Shown here: one piece after another, positions 13,275-19,877 of the stretch
How positions within the stretch are numbered: the stretch's first letter is position 1
Layout of the letters: each line of letters opens with the position of its first letter
DNA from: a virus
Virus record (IMG/VR): IMGVR_UViG_3300047353_000994
Location: 1 to 20,479 of that record
Strand: one strand, 5' to 3'
Length of the DNA stretch: 20,479 nt
The notes under the pieces: generated by a model
What the model was told of the DNA's origin: nothing
The model's input: only the letters and a program-made list of their open reading frames with translations
The model's database searches: none
Position numbers and translations under genes: made by a program

Positions 13275-13522
13275 AAAATCCTATTGCAAAATATCTCATG
13301 TGTTCTTATGCATACTACAAAGAAGACAATCCTCTTGTCAGCGATGATGAGTTTGATAATCTTGCTAAGTGGTTACTCGAGCATTGGGATTCAGTGGATC
13401 ATCCACATAAAAAATATATTACTAAACATGATCTTGAAGCGGGTACATATCTTGGTAAGTATCCTTCAATGGTAGCAGGCGCAGTGAGGAGTTATCGTGT
13501 CACATCAGTCAGAAGTAATTGA
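13271..13522 (+). CDS. Small protein resembling the N-terminal subdomain of NAD-dependent DNA ligase
   Basis: This 83-residue protein starts within ATGA. YAYYKEDNPLVSDDEFDNL (about 13-31) resembles the Ia subdomain of LigA (YYxxDxPxxSDxEYDxLxxxL), which binds the NMN half of NAD+. The adenylation domain itself is absent, so it cannot be a ligase alone. Similar short proteins occur in T4-like phages and are sometimes mislabelled as DNA ligase. The C-terminal part, HPHKKYITKHDLEAGT then KYPSMVAGAV, is shared-looking phage sequence of unknown role. NAD binding is possible but untested. Confidence 0.65.
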   Translation: MKNPIAKYLMCSYAYYKEDNPLVSDDEFDNLAKWLLEHWDSVDHPHKKYITKHDLEAGTYLGKYPSMVAGAVRSYRVTSVRSN

Positions 13523-13694
13523 TACTCTAGGACATCATCTTGTTGGTGTTATTTGGAATGTAATTGGAAGTAGAGGAGATAAATACAATGTCGAAATGGT
13601 CAACTACGGATTTGAATGTAATTGCATTGCATATCGGAAGTGCAAGCATATCAAAGAGGTCGAGAAAAAAATCACTTCTCAATGCACTTTTTAG
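13497..13694 (+). CDS. Small SWIM-type zinc-finger-like protein
   Basis: A GTG start at 13497 follows GAGGAG and overlaps the previous gene by 26 nt. The 65-residue product ends with FECNCIAYRKCKHIKEVEKKI, which gives C41-x-C43-x5-C49-x-H51, close to the SWIM zinc-finger pattern CxCx(n)CxH. SWIM domains bind DNA or proteins. The N-terminal part (HLVGVIWNVIGSRGDKYNVEMV) looks like the beta strands that precede the finger. Standalone SWIM mini-proteins are rare enough to be notable. The 3' end of the gene carries an inverted repeat and overlaps the next promoter's -35 region side. Confidence 0.6.
   Translation: MSHQSEVIDTLGHHLVGVIWNVIGSRGDKYNVEMVNYGFECNCIAYRKCKHIKEVEKKITSQCTF
13638..13692 (+). 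terminator. Possible terminator with nested stem
   Basis: AAGTGCA (13638-13644) pairs with TGCACTT (13683-13689). Inside, GAGAA (13662-13666) can pair with TTCTC (13676-13680). The outer arm runs into five T. The loop is long, so strength is uncertain, but a promoter follows at once. Confidence 0.35.
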
Positions 13695-13723
13695 TTTACT
13701 TTCGTGGAAAAATAGTATATAAT
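13695..13723 (+). promoter_or_regulatory. Sigma70-like promoter for the DUF932 gene
   Basis: TTTACT (13695-13700), 17-nt spacer, TATAAT (13718-13723). The -35 begins one base after the stop of the SWIM-like gene. A transcript from about 13730 precedes AAAAGAGG, the ribosome binding site of the gene at 13757. Confidence 0.72.
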
Positions 13724-13756
13724 ATATCTATCAAATGAAAAAAAGAGGTTTATATA

Positions 13757-14713
13757 ATGGCACATATGGTTGAAACAATGGCGTACGCGGGTGAGACACC
13801 TTGGCATGGATTGGGTGTTCCAGTCTCAAATGATCTTACACCGGTACAAATGCAGGAAAAAGCAGGACTTGATTGGAAAGTTCGCGAAGTTGAATCATTT
13901 ATTGAATTCGATGGTAAGAAAATGTCAACAGGCCTTAAGTCGCTTGTACGTGAAACAGACGGTCGTATTCTAACAAACGTTGGTGAAAACTGGAATCCAG
14001 TTCAAAACGAACAAGCATTTGAATTCTTTTCAGAGTATGTAATGGCAGGTGATATGGAAATGCATACTGCTGGTTCTCTCAAAGATGGTCAAATGGTATG
14101 GGCGCTGGCTAAAGTCAAAGACTCATTCGAGATCCTCGGTGGAGATCGTGTTGACTCATACTTGTTATTCTCAAATCCACATCAGTACGGCAAATCAATC
14201 GATATTCGCTTTACACCAATTCGTGTGGTATGTAACAACACTTTGACTTTTTCACTCGAATCAAAAGCAGAACGCTCTGTTCGTGTAGGTCACCGTGTAG
14301 AATTCGATGCTCATTCAGTTAAAGAACAACTCGGTATTGCGACTATGAAAATGGAACAATACAGTGAAGTTGCAAAGTTCTTGGCTGGTAAGCGCTTTAA
14401 TCAAGACTCATACATTGAGTATCTGAATTCAGTCTTTCCGCGTACAGCAGATAAGCGTGTACAAGGCAAAGGATTGTCAATCGATACACTTTCACGTAAC
14501 GCTAAACTTGCACATGATGTTATTGAAACTCAGCCAGGTGCAGAGTATGGTGAAGGTTCATGGTGGCAGGCATTTAACTCTGTCACTTATATTACTGACC
14601 ATGTACAAGGTCGTAATGCAGACAACCGTCTTTATTCTTCATGGTTCGGCGGTAACCAAGTTCGTAAGAGTCAAGCTCTTTCAAAAGCAATCGAATATGC
14701 AGAAGCGGCATAA
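13757..14713 (+). CDS. DUF932 / TIGR03299 phage-plasmid family protein
   Basis: This 318-residue protein matches the DUF932 (phage/plasmid-like TIGR03299) layout: N-terminal ETPWHGLG, then LTNVGENWNPVQNEQAFEFF, SYLLFSNPHQYGKSIDIRF, and TPIRVVCNNTLTFSL, the most conserved block, followed by an alpha-helical C-terminus. The family is widespread in phages and plasmids; no reaction is established. Its codon use is rich in CGT arginine and GC-richer than the operon to the left, as expected for a core, well-expressed gene. It has its own promoter, which fits high early expression. Confidence 0.87.
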   Translation: MAHMVETMAYAGETPWHGLGVPVSNDLTPVQMQEKAGLDWKVREVESFIEFDGKKMSTGLKSLVRETDGRILTNVGENWNPVQNEQAFEFFSEYVMAGDMEMHTAGSLKDGQMVWALAKVKDSFEILGGDRVDSYLLFSNPHQYGKSIDIRFTPIRVVCNNTLTFSLESKAERSVRVGHRVEFDAHSVKEQLGIATMKMEQYSEVAKFLAGKRFNQDSYIEYLNSVFPRTADKRVQGKGLSIDTLSRNAKLAHDVIETQPGAEYGEGSWWQAFNSVTYITDHVQGRNADNRLYSSWFGGNQVRKSQALSKAIEYAEAA

Positions 14714-15144
14714 TGTATCGCATTAAAGGATACTTTAGGGATCATACTGTTGTCAGATACTTTACTGACCAGTATGATGCCATAGAGTTTAAAGATATAG
14801 TGGATGCTCACTATCCACTAAAAGTCACATTTGAAAAAGGAGTTTATCCAGTGAGAACATTTATTGTTAATGGTTGGAATGCCGTAATGGATGACAGGCG
14901 AAATCCACTCAGCAATATTCCAGATCTTCAAGTACGACATCTAGTCATGCAAGTATTAGCTTGGATGTGGTGTATTGTATTTGCATTTATTGTTGGTAGT
15001 TGGACTGCATTTGGTGTAAGTGTTATTGCACACGTTATTCTACTTGCAGCTATTGTAATTACTGTCGGAACATTTGAAACAGCTAGACGAGCTCCACAAT
15101 ATTTTGGTGGACTTGGTCGAGGCAATGGCGGAGAACATGAATGA
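14713..15144 (+). CDS. Membrane protein with two predicted transmembrane helices
   Basis: It starts in a TAATG overlap with the DUF932 gene. The 143 residues comprise a soluble N-terminal domain (about 1-75) with MYRIKGYFRDHTVVRYF and a mixed strand pattern. Two adjacent hydrophobic helices follow (about 78-98 and 99-118), then a short Gly-rich polar tail. The family is not recognised. Position suggests it is coexpressed with the DUF932 protein. A function in altering the host membrane is possible; nothing specific is visible. Confidence 0.6.
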   Translation: MYRIKGYFRDHTVVRYFTDQYDAIEFKDIVDAHYPLKVTFEKGVYPVRTFIVNGWNAVMDDRRNPLSNIPDLQVRHLVMQVLAWMWCIVFAFIVGSWTAFGVSVIAHVILLAAIVITVGTFETARRAPQYFGGLGRGNGGEHE

Positions 15145-15341
15145 GAAGTATAGATAGAGATGTAAAAGCTATGGCACAAGGTATCGATGCCATTAATGAA
15201 CAAATAAATATTTTGAGTGGTAATGTTAAGCTTCATAAAGCTGAACGCAAACGACTTGAAAGATTAGAGGCTGTCAAAGTTCAAATGGTCGATAATCCTC
15301 AAGATTGCAATAAATTAGTGAAACGATACAAGGAAATGTAA
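15141..15341 (+). CDS. Small coiled-coil protein
   Basis: ATGA overlap with the preceding gene. The 66 residues are almost wholly helical and charged: MRSIDRDVKAMAQGIDAINEQINILSG, then KAERKRLERLEAVKVQ, forming a likely helical hairpin or dimeric coiled coil. No membrane segment or metal motif. Function unknown. Confidence 0.6.
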   Translation: MRSIDRDVKAMAQGIDAINEQINILSGNVKLHKAERKRLERLEAVKVQMVDNPQDCNKLVKRYKEM

Positions 15342-15342
15342 A

Positions 15343-15534
15343 ATGAACGACGGTCCTTTGAAATCAGCACTTGACAACTTATCAAGTCAAGGTGTAATTA
15401 GACGTGAATTAGTCACGTATAAAATGAAAAGCGGTAAGATGATTCGTGAAACAGTTTGTAGAGAATATCGATCAGATGGAGATTATACTGATCATTCTAT
15501 TTCTACTCCTTTTAATGGAGGAAGCACAGTATGA
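15343..15534 (+). CDS. Small basic/polar protein of unknown function
   Basis: ATG one base after the previous stop, preceded by AAGGAA. The 63 residues contain a short helix (LKSALDNLSSQG), a beta-hairpin-like stretch (IRRELVTYKMKSGKMIRETVCREYR) and a disordered tail. No family recognised; the next gene overlaps it by ATGA. Confidence 0.55.
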   Translation: MNDGPLKSALDNLSSQGVIRRELVTYKMKSGKMIRETVCREYRSDGDYTDHSISTPFNGGSTV

Positions 15535-15689
15535 AAGCACATAGTATAGAACAAACTGCGGCCTGGGCTAAAAGCTGGAATATGAAAGGATACGAACACT
15601 TGTATCCTGAAAATCGTGAAAAAGCTCGTCAATATGCGATTAAACAAAGTAATGAACGTAAAAGGAACACTGAGTACAAAGACAAGTAA
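15531..15689 (+). CDS. 52-residue polar protein of unknown function
   Basis: ATG at 15531 lies within an ATGA junction and follows GGAGG at 8-nt spacing; the stop is TAA at 15687-15689. The product (starting MKAHSIEQTAAWAKSWNMKG) has aromatic residues at regular spacing in the N-terminal half and a basic C-terminal helix. Too short for most gene finders, but the ribosome binding site and overlap support it. Confidence 0.6.
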   Translation: MKAHSIEQTAAWAKSWNMKGYEHLYPENREKARQYAIKQSNERKRNTEYKDK

Positions 15690-15703
15690 AATGGAGCTTA
15701 GTA

Positions 15704-15784
15704 ATGAAGTGGTTAAAAACTTGGTTTAAAAAATGGTTGGCTAAAAAAGAAGCGAATGTACCTAAGTATTTAGGTCGTAAGTAA
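15704..15784 (+). CDS. 26-residue cationic amphipathic peptide
   Basis: ATG at 15704 follows GGAG at 7-nt spacing; TAA at 15782-15784 is immediately before the terminator hairpin. The peptide begins MKWLKTWFKKWLAKK, with Trp/Leu/Phe and Lys alternating as in an amphipathic membrane-active helix, and ends KYLGRK. Its position as last gene before a terminator and its clear ribosome binding site favour translation. Confidence 0.5.
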   Translation: MKWLKTWFKKWLAKKEANVPKYLGRK

Positions 15785-15785
15785 T

Positions 15786-15811
15786 AAAAAGAGCATTTAG
15801 GTGCTCTTTTT
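15786..15811 (+). terminator. Rho-independent terminator
   Basis: AAAAAGAGCA (15786-15795) pairs with TGCTCTTTTT (15802-15811) across a 6-nt loop (TTTAGG). The stem is 10 bp with a GC-containing core and ends in the T run. It closes the small-gene block that begins at the 13695 promoter. Confidence 0.85.
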
Positions 15812-15814
15812 CTG

Positions 15815-15843
15815 TTTACTTTTCTGTATAAATAGTGTATAGT
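15815..15843 (+). promoter_or_regulatory. Sigma70-like promoter before the internal-protein block
   Basis: TTTACT (15815-15820), 17-nt spacer, TATAGT (15838-15843). TATAAT at 15849-15854 is an alternative -10. It shares TTTACT, ATAGTG and spacing with the other promoters of this window, and follows the terminator directly. Confidence 0.6.
15827..15834 (+). promoter_or_regulatory. T4-like late promoter box (TATAAATA)
   Basis: TATAAATA lies between the -35 and -10 of the sigma70-like promoter, 44 nt upstream of the ATG at 15879. Genes downstream look like head-internal proteins, which are expected to be expressed late. Confidence 0.6.
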
Positions 15844-15878
15844 TGTTATATAATATGAAACAACATAAGGAAAAGAAC

Positions 15879-16724
15879 ATGCTTAAGTTTAAAACATTTG
15901 ACATGATACAGGAGATGGCAGCTGTGAATGTAGCAGATCTAGATATGAAATTTTTAAATAGAGCTCAAAGAGTAACATCATTCAATCTGAAAACTGGCGA
16001 TTTTGAAAATCTTAAATACAAAGCTGAAATACAGCACTTATTTAACAGATCGTTTTTTCCTGATTTTGACTTGAATGATACTATGAAAGGTCAGCCTAAT
16101 ATACGACAATTAAATAAAACAATTGACAAATTAAAAAAAGAAAGTTTTATTAACTACAATAGACTTCACTTCTACAATCTAAAAGGGGTAGGCCCGGGAG
16201 AGGCAGCTCTCTACTTTCTTTTAGATGATGCACATCTCGGTGGCGGTGGATCTGCTGGTGTTGATCTCGTTTGTGCAGGTCAAAAATATGAAGTTAAAGC
16301 TTGTCTTGTATCAAAAGACGGTAGATCACTAAGTGGATTTAAACTCGGCGGTACTGCACCTGTCGGATCACTTGTTACAGAGTTAGTAAAGTACAAGAAA
16401 AAACTTGGATTTACTACAGCAGGTAAAGGTGAGAATGAAGTTAATACTTCTCAAATGGCTGCAATTAAGAAAGCATATCCTCGTGAATATGCAAAGATTG
16501 AAGCAGACTATGGTAGAATTGCAGGTAGATACTTTGGTAGTATTCCAGTAATTTTTATCAATAATAACTCAAGTAATAAAGTTGATCCAGAAGATATTGC
16601 CGAAAAAACTAGACAACTTAGCGGTGCGGCTGGCGGCGTAGTTGCAATTAAGAAGGTAACTGCACGAGACATTAAAATGCAAGTTGCAACACAAGGCACA
16701 TTAAAGCCAATGGTGACTGTATAA
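15879..16724 (+). CDS. Putative PD-(D/E)XK nuclease-fold protein with capsid-targeting-like N-terminus
   Basis: The ATG at 15879 follows AAGGA; upstream in-frame ATGs at 15843 and 15855 would fall in the promoter or at the transcript start. The product has 281 residues. The N-terminus MLKFKTFDMIQEM resembles the T4 internal-protein targeting peptide, with I-Q-E as a possible prohead-protease site. In the middle, VGPGEAALYFLLDDAHLGG (104-122), GVDLVCAGQKYEVKA (127-141) give E108, D129 and E138-x-K140: the order and spacing of a PD-(D/E)XK active site. The C-terminal half has RIAGRYFGSIPVIFINN. The nuclease idea is motif-level only. It starts the late block and is coupled by TAATG to the next gene. 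Confidence 0.6.
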   Translation: MLKFKTFDMIQEMAAVNVADLDMKFLNRAQRVTSFNLKTGDFENLKYKAEIQHLFNRSFFPDFDLNDTMKGQPNIRQLNKTIDKLKKESFINYNRLHFYNLKGVGPGEAALYFLLDDAHLGGGGSAGVDLVCAGQKYEVKACLVSKDGRSLSGFKLGGTAPVGSLVTELVKYKKKLGFTTAGKGENEVNTSQMAAIKKAYPREYAKIEADYGRIAGRYFGSIPVIFINNNSSNKVDPEDIAEKTRQLSGAAGGVVAIKKVTARDIKMQVATQGTLKPMVTV

Positions 16725-17950
16725 TGGAAAATTTTGGTTCGTATATAACAGAACAAAAAAATACTCATATGACTCATATCGAAGATAAAGTTATCTATGG
16801 TGGAGTAAAAGGAACAAGGGACGCAATCATGGCATTGCGTTCTCTTCGAGATGCACTTGGAGGTGTACATGATGGAAACGTTAGTGTTAAATGGGACGGT
16901 GCTCCTGCTGTGTTTGCTGGGATTGATCCTAGTGATAAGCGATTCTTCGTGGCGAAGAAAGGGATCTTTAACAAATCTCCCAAAATATACAAGAGTGATG
17001 CTGATATTGATGCTGATACTAGTGGCGATCTTGCTACCAAGCTTAAACTCGCTTTACGGTATCTTCCTGACTTAGGAATCAAAGGAGTAATACAAGGTGA
17101 TTTTCTGTTTGGTCCAGGTGACGTTAAAAAGAGTAAAATCAAAGGTAAAGACTATATTACGTTCCACCCCAATACAATTGTATATGCAATACCAGCAGGC
17201 ACGGAAATGGCCAAGCAAGTATTATCGACAAAAATCGGAATCGTATGGCACACGGAATATAAAGGCTCGTCATTTGAATCTATGAAAGCTTCATACGGCG
17301 TTGACATAACTCGATTTAAATCTAAGAATGTGTGGTCTCAGGATGCAATGTTGAGAGACATGACACAATTTACTATGTCAAAAAAAGACACGGAGGAAGT
17401 CAATGCATTACTTAGCGAGGCAGGTAAAATCTTCAATCAAATCAGTGGCAGCACACTTAGGCAGCTTGAAAATAATAAAGAGCTTGCACAAACTATTGAA
17501 ACGTTTAATAACACATATGTGCGCCGCGGTGAAGTGGTTACTAATAGCCGTGCACACGTTGGGAATCTTTTACGTTATGTTCGTAACAAATATCGTAAAG
17601 AGCGTGATAAGCGTAGTACGGAAAGAGGAAAAGCAGGACAAGAAGCAAAATTAAATGAATTGCTTTCATTTTTTTCAGCAGAGAATAAAATGTCTCTTAC
17701 AAAAATGTTTGATTTACAAAAGTATATCATTCTAGCGAAAATGAAACTTATAAATATACTTAATAAACTAAACAAAGTTCAGACTTTTTTGAAAACAAGA
17801 AAAGGATATCGTACAACAGGCCAAGAAGGCTATGTAGCAATCGATAAACTTGGTGGTGATGCAGTGAAAATTGTGGACCGAATGGAATTTTCATTCGCAA
17901 ACTTTTCACCGACTATATTAAAAGGATGGGATAAACCAGGAAGGAACTAA
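16724..17950 (+). CDS. DUF6267-type protein, nucleotidyltransferase/ligase-like candidate
   Basis: This 408-residue protein has a TAATG overlap with the previous gene. It matches the DUF6267-like family of marine T4-like phages: THIEDKVIYGGVKGTRDAI (14-34), VSVKWDGAPAVFAGIDPS (53-70), RFFVAKKGIF and GVIQGDFLFGPGD (121-133), YITFHPNTIVYAIP (144-157). The K56-W-D-G59 tetrad followed by AKKG, GD-LF and a later hydrophobic strand is laid out like motif I (KxDG) and later motifs of ATP-dependent DNA/RNA ligases and capping enzymes, so a covalent lysine-nucleotidyl role is possible. MENFGSYITEQ at the N-terminus has a capsid-targeting-like I-T-E site. The C-terminal 180 residues are helical and basic. 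Confidence 0.7.
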   Translation: MENFGSYITEQKNTHMTHIEDKVIYGGVKGTRDAIMALRSLRDALGGVHDGNVSVKWDGAPAVFAGIDPSDKRFFVAKKGIFNKSPKIYKSDADIDADTSGDLATKLKLALRYLPDLGIKGVIQGDFLFGPGDVKKSKIKGKDYITFHPNTIVYAIPAGTEMAKQVLSTKIGIVWHTEYKGSSFESMKASYGVDITRFKSKNVWSQDAMLRDMTQFTMSKKDTEEVNALLSEAGKIFNQISGSTLRQLENNKELAQTIETFNNTYVRRGEVVTNSRAHVGNLLRYVRNKYRKERDKRSTERGKAGQEAKLNELLSFFSAENKMSLTKMFDLQKYIILAKMKLINILNKLNKVQTFLKTRKGYRTTGQEGYVAIDKLGGDAVKIVDRMEFSFANFSPTILKGWDKPGRN

Positions 17951-17952
17951 TA

Positions 17953-18507
17953 ATGGCTGAAAAGCTATTAAGGTTTAAAGACCTATACACCGCAGAATAT
18001 CGTCCAGGCGAAGACGAGCTTACTAACTATCGTGCAATGAAACGTAAGAAACATATGTACGAGGCAGTTAAATATCCTCATATGATGTATGACCCGAAGA
18101 CTGGTAACGAAATAGAAGTTAAAACGCCAGCTGATCATGAAAAATATACTAAGATGGGTTATACACATGAGAAGCCAAGTGTAGATGAAGCTCTAGATAT
18201 TCGTCAGAGATTAGCCAAATCTCGTATGTTTAGGCGATATAAGTCAAAGATCAAGTTAGGCCGCGCTCGTGCAAAGCGCCGCATGGCTAAACCTGATGTC
18301 TTACGTAAACGCGCTAATAAAGCAGCTCGTACACTCATCCTTAAAAAAATTACTAAAGGTCAAGATAAATCCGATTTATCATTTGCCCGCCGCCAAGAGA
18401 TTGAAAAGCGTTTAGAGAAGCCTGCAGTTAAGAAAAGAATTGCAATGCTCGCTAAGCGCATGTATAAAGATGTTCGTAAAAAAGAAGTTGAGCGGAAAAA
18501 AGGTTAA
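17953..18507 (+). CDS. Highly basic helical protein, possible internal head protein
   Basis: This 184-residue protein begins two bases after the previous stop. An N-terminal part (MAEKLLRFKDLYTAEYRPGED) recalls, less clearly than its neighbours, the targeting-type start. The second half is extremely rich in Lys/Arg: IRQRLAKSRMFRRYKSKI, ARAKRRMAKPDVLRKRANKA, SFARRQEIEKRLEKP and KKRIAMLAKRMYKD, predicted to be long helices. This is a family seen in marine T4-like phages without known activity. Its charge suits DNA or RNA binding inside the head. Ends in TAATG overlap with the nucleotidyltransferase gene. Confidence 0.65.
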   Translation: MAEKLLRFKDLYTAEYRPGEDELTNYRAMKRKKHMYEAVKYPHMMYDPKTGNEIEVKTPADHEKYTKMGYTHEKPSVDEALDIRQRLAKSRMFRRYKSKIKLGRARAKRRMAKPDVLRKRANKAARTLILKKITKGQDKSDLSFARRQEIEKRLEKPAVKKRIAMLAKRMYKDVRKKEVERKKG

Positions 18508-19628
18508 TGATTAATTCATTTAGTAAGTTTCTTGTTGAAGAAGAAAAGCAGGTTTTCTTTACCTTCGGTAGAATGAACCCGCCTACAATTGGTCATGAGA
18601 AGTTATTAGATAAACTTGCTCAGAGTTCTCGTGGTTCGTCATATAGAGTTTACCTGTCTCAGTCACAGGATAATAAGAAGAATCCTTTACAGTATGCAGA
18701 AAAGATTAAGATTGCGCGTAAGATGTTTCCACGACACGCTAGATCTATTATGTTAAATAAAAAAGTTAAGACAATCTTCGAAGCTTTAACTACGATGTAT
18801 GATGAAGGCTTTGCAAATATTAATATGGTAGTGGGATCAGATCGTGTAACTGAATTTGAGATTCTTCTTAAACGTTATAATGGCACAAAGGGAAAGCATG
18901 GATTCTATAACTTTAGAAAAATTAATGTTATCAGTGCAGGCCAGAGAGATCCGGATGCAGAGGGCTCGGAAGGTGCGAGTGCTACAAAGCAGCGTGAGGC
19001 GGCGAAATCAAACGACTTCACGGCATTCGCTCAGGGTCTCCCGAAAAAAGTTAGCAATGCAGATGCAAAACGAATATTTAATTCAGTCCGAAAAGGACTT
19101 GGGTTAAAAGAACAAAAAGAATTTAAGAATCATTTACAACTAGAACCTGTATCCAAGGTTAGAGAAGCATATGTTTCTGGAAATTTATATAAAAAAGGCG
19201 ATGATGTTATTATTAAAGAAACATCACAAGTTGGAACTGTATTGCAACTTGGGTCTAATTACGTAATTGTAGAGGCAAATGGTATGAAGTTTAGAAAATG
19301 GCTAGATGATATTGAACCATTAGATGAAGATTATTATAAAGGCCTTTCGAAAACAACTGCAGATAAAAGAAAAGCACATTTTAAAAAACACGGCGATAAA
19401 CCTGACGATCAAAAGAGTGCATATAAACCTGCACCTGGTGATGCAAATGCTAAAACAAAGTTAAGTAAACACACATTGAAATTTCGCAAAATGTATGATG
19501 AACAAAACACAGACATGGCAAAAGCAAAAATTGAAAGAGAAAAAAAGGCAGATCAAATCAAGCATGATCGCATGATGGATAGAGCACGAATGAGAGACAC
19601 ACTTAAAAAGAACAAGGAAACAAAATGA
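18507..19628 (+). CDS. Nucleotidyltransferase (cytidylyl/NMN-adenylyltransferase-like) with KOW-like extension
   Basis: This is a 373-residue protein. The first 200 residues form a HIGH-superfamily nucleotidyltransferase: FFTFGRMNPPTIGHEKLLD contains T27-x-G-H30. VGSDRVTEFE (109-118) is the usual mid-domain signature, and SATKQREAA (158-166) replaces ISxTxxR. It would join NTP to a phosphorylated substrate such as NMN. Residues 222-272 (YVSGNLYKKGDDVIIKE..GTVLQLGSNYVIVEANG) look like a KOW/SH3-type module ahead of a long Lys-rich tail. The N-terminus MINSFSKFLVEEE has a capsid-targeting-like L-V-E site. Related proteins are typical of T4-like cyanophages and pelagiphages. The next gene overlaps its stop by ATGA. 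Confidence 0.8.
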   Translation: MINSFSKFLVEEEKQVFFTFGRMNPPTIGHEKLLDKLAQSSRGSSYRVYLSQSQDNKKNPLQYAEKIKIARKMFPRHARSIMLNKKVKTIFEALTTMYDEGFANINMVVGSDRVTEFEILLKRYNGTKGKHGFYNFRKINVISAGQRDPDAEGSEGASATKQREAAKSNDFTAFAQGLPKKVSNADAKRIFNSVRKGLGLKEQKEFKNHLQLEPVSKVREAYVSGNLYKKGDDVIIKETSQVGTVLQLGSNYVIVEANGMKFRKWLDDIEPLDEDYYKGLSKTTADKRKAHFKKHGDKPDDQKSAYKPAPGDANAKTKLSKHTLKFRKMYDEQNTDMAKAKIEREKKADQIKHDRMMDRARMRDTLKKNKETK

Positions 19629-19876
19629 TTAGGTTTAGTCAATACCTCTCAGAGGAAGAAAAGAAGGGTCTTGCGGCTAAGGCTGAAAAGTCTGGCATGC
19701 CAATCGGTATCCTTCGTAAAGTTTATAATCGTGGAATGGCTGCATGGAAAACTGGTCATCGACCAGGAACAACACCACAACAATGGGCTATGGCGCGTGT
19801 TAACTCATTTGTAACTAAATCCTCAGGTACTTGGGGAAAGGCAGACAAAGATTTAGCCGCAAAGGTAAGAGGATAA
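19625..19876 (+). CDS. DUF5824-type small protein with targeting-like N-terminus
   Basis: ATGA overlap with the previous gene. The 83 residues contain the conserved block GLAAKAEKSGMPIGILRKVY, then RGMAAWKTGHRPGTTPQQWAMARVNSF and GTWGKADKDLA, recognised as the DUF5824 type common in marine phages. The motif also appears fused to larger virion proteins. The start MIRFSQYLSEEEKKG shows the [I/L]-x-E cleavage pattern of internal head proteins. Biochemical function unknown. It would be a short core protein after cleavage at about residue 10. Confidence 0.75.
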   Translation: MIRFSQYLSEEEKKGLAAKAEKSGMPIGILRKVYNRGMAAWKTGHRPGTTPQQWAMARVNSFVTKSSGTWGKADKDLAAKVRG

Positions 19877-19877
19877 A

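Noticed and set aside
13271-13522. Annotation as a DNA ligase
   Set aside because: Only the LigA Ia-like YYxxDxPxxSDxE segment is present; adenylation and OB domains are absent.
17749-17756. TATAAATA inside the DUF6267-type gene
   Set aside because: In-gene, 197 nt from the next start, and expected by chance in AT-rich DNA; not called as a late promoter.
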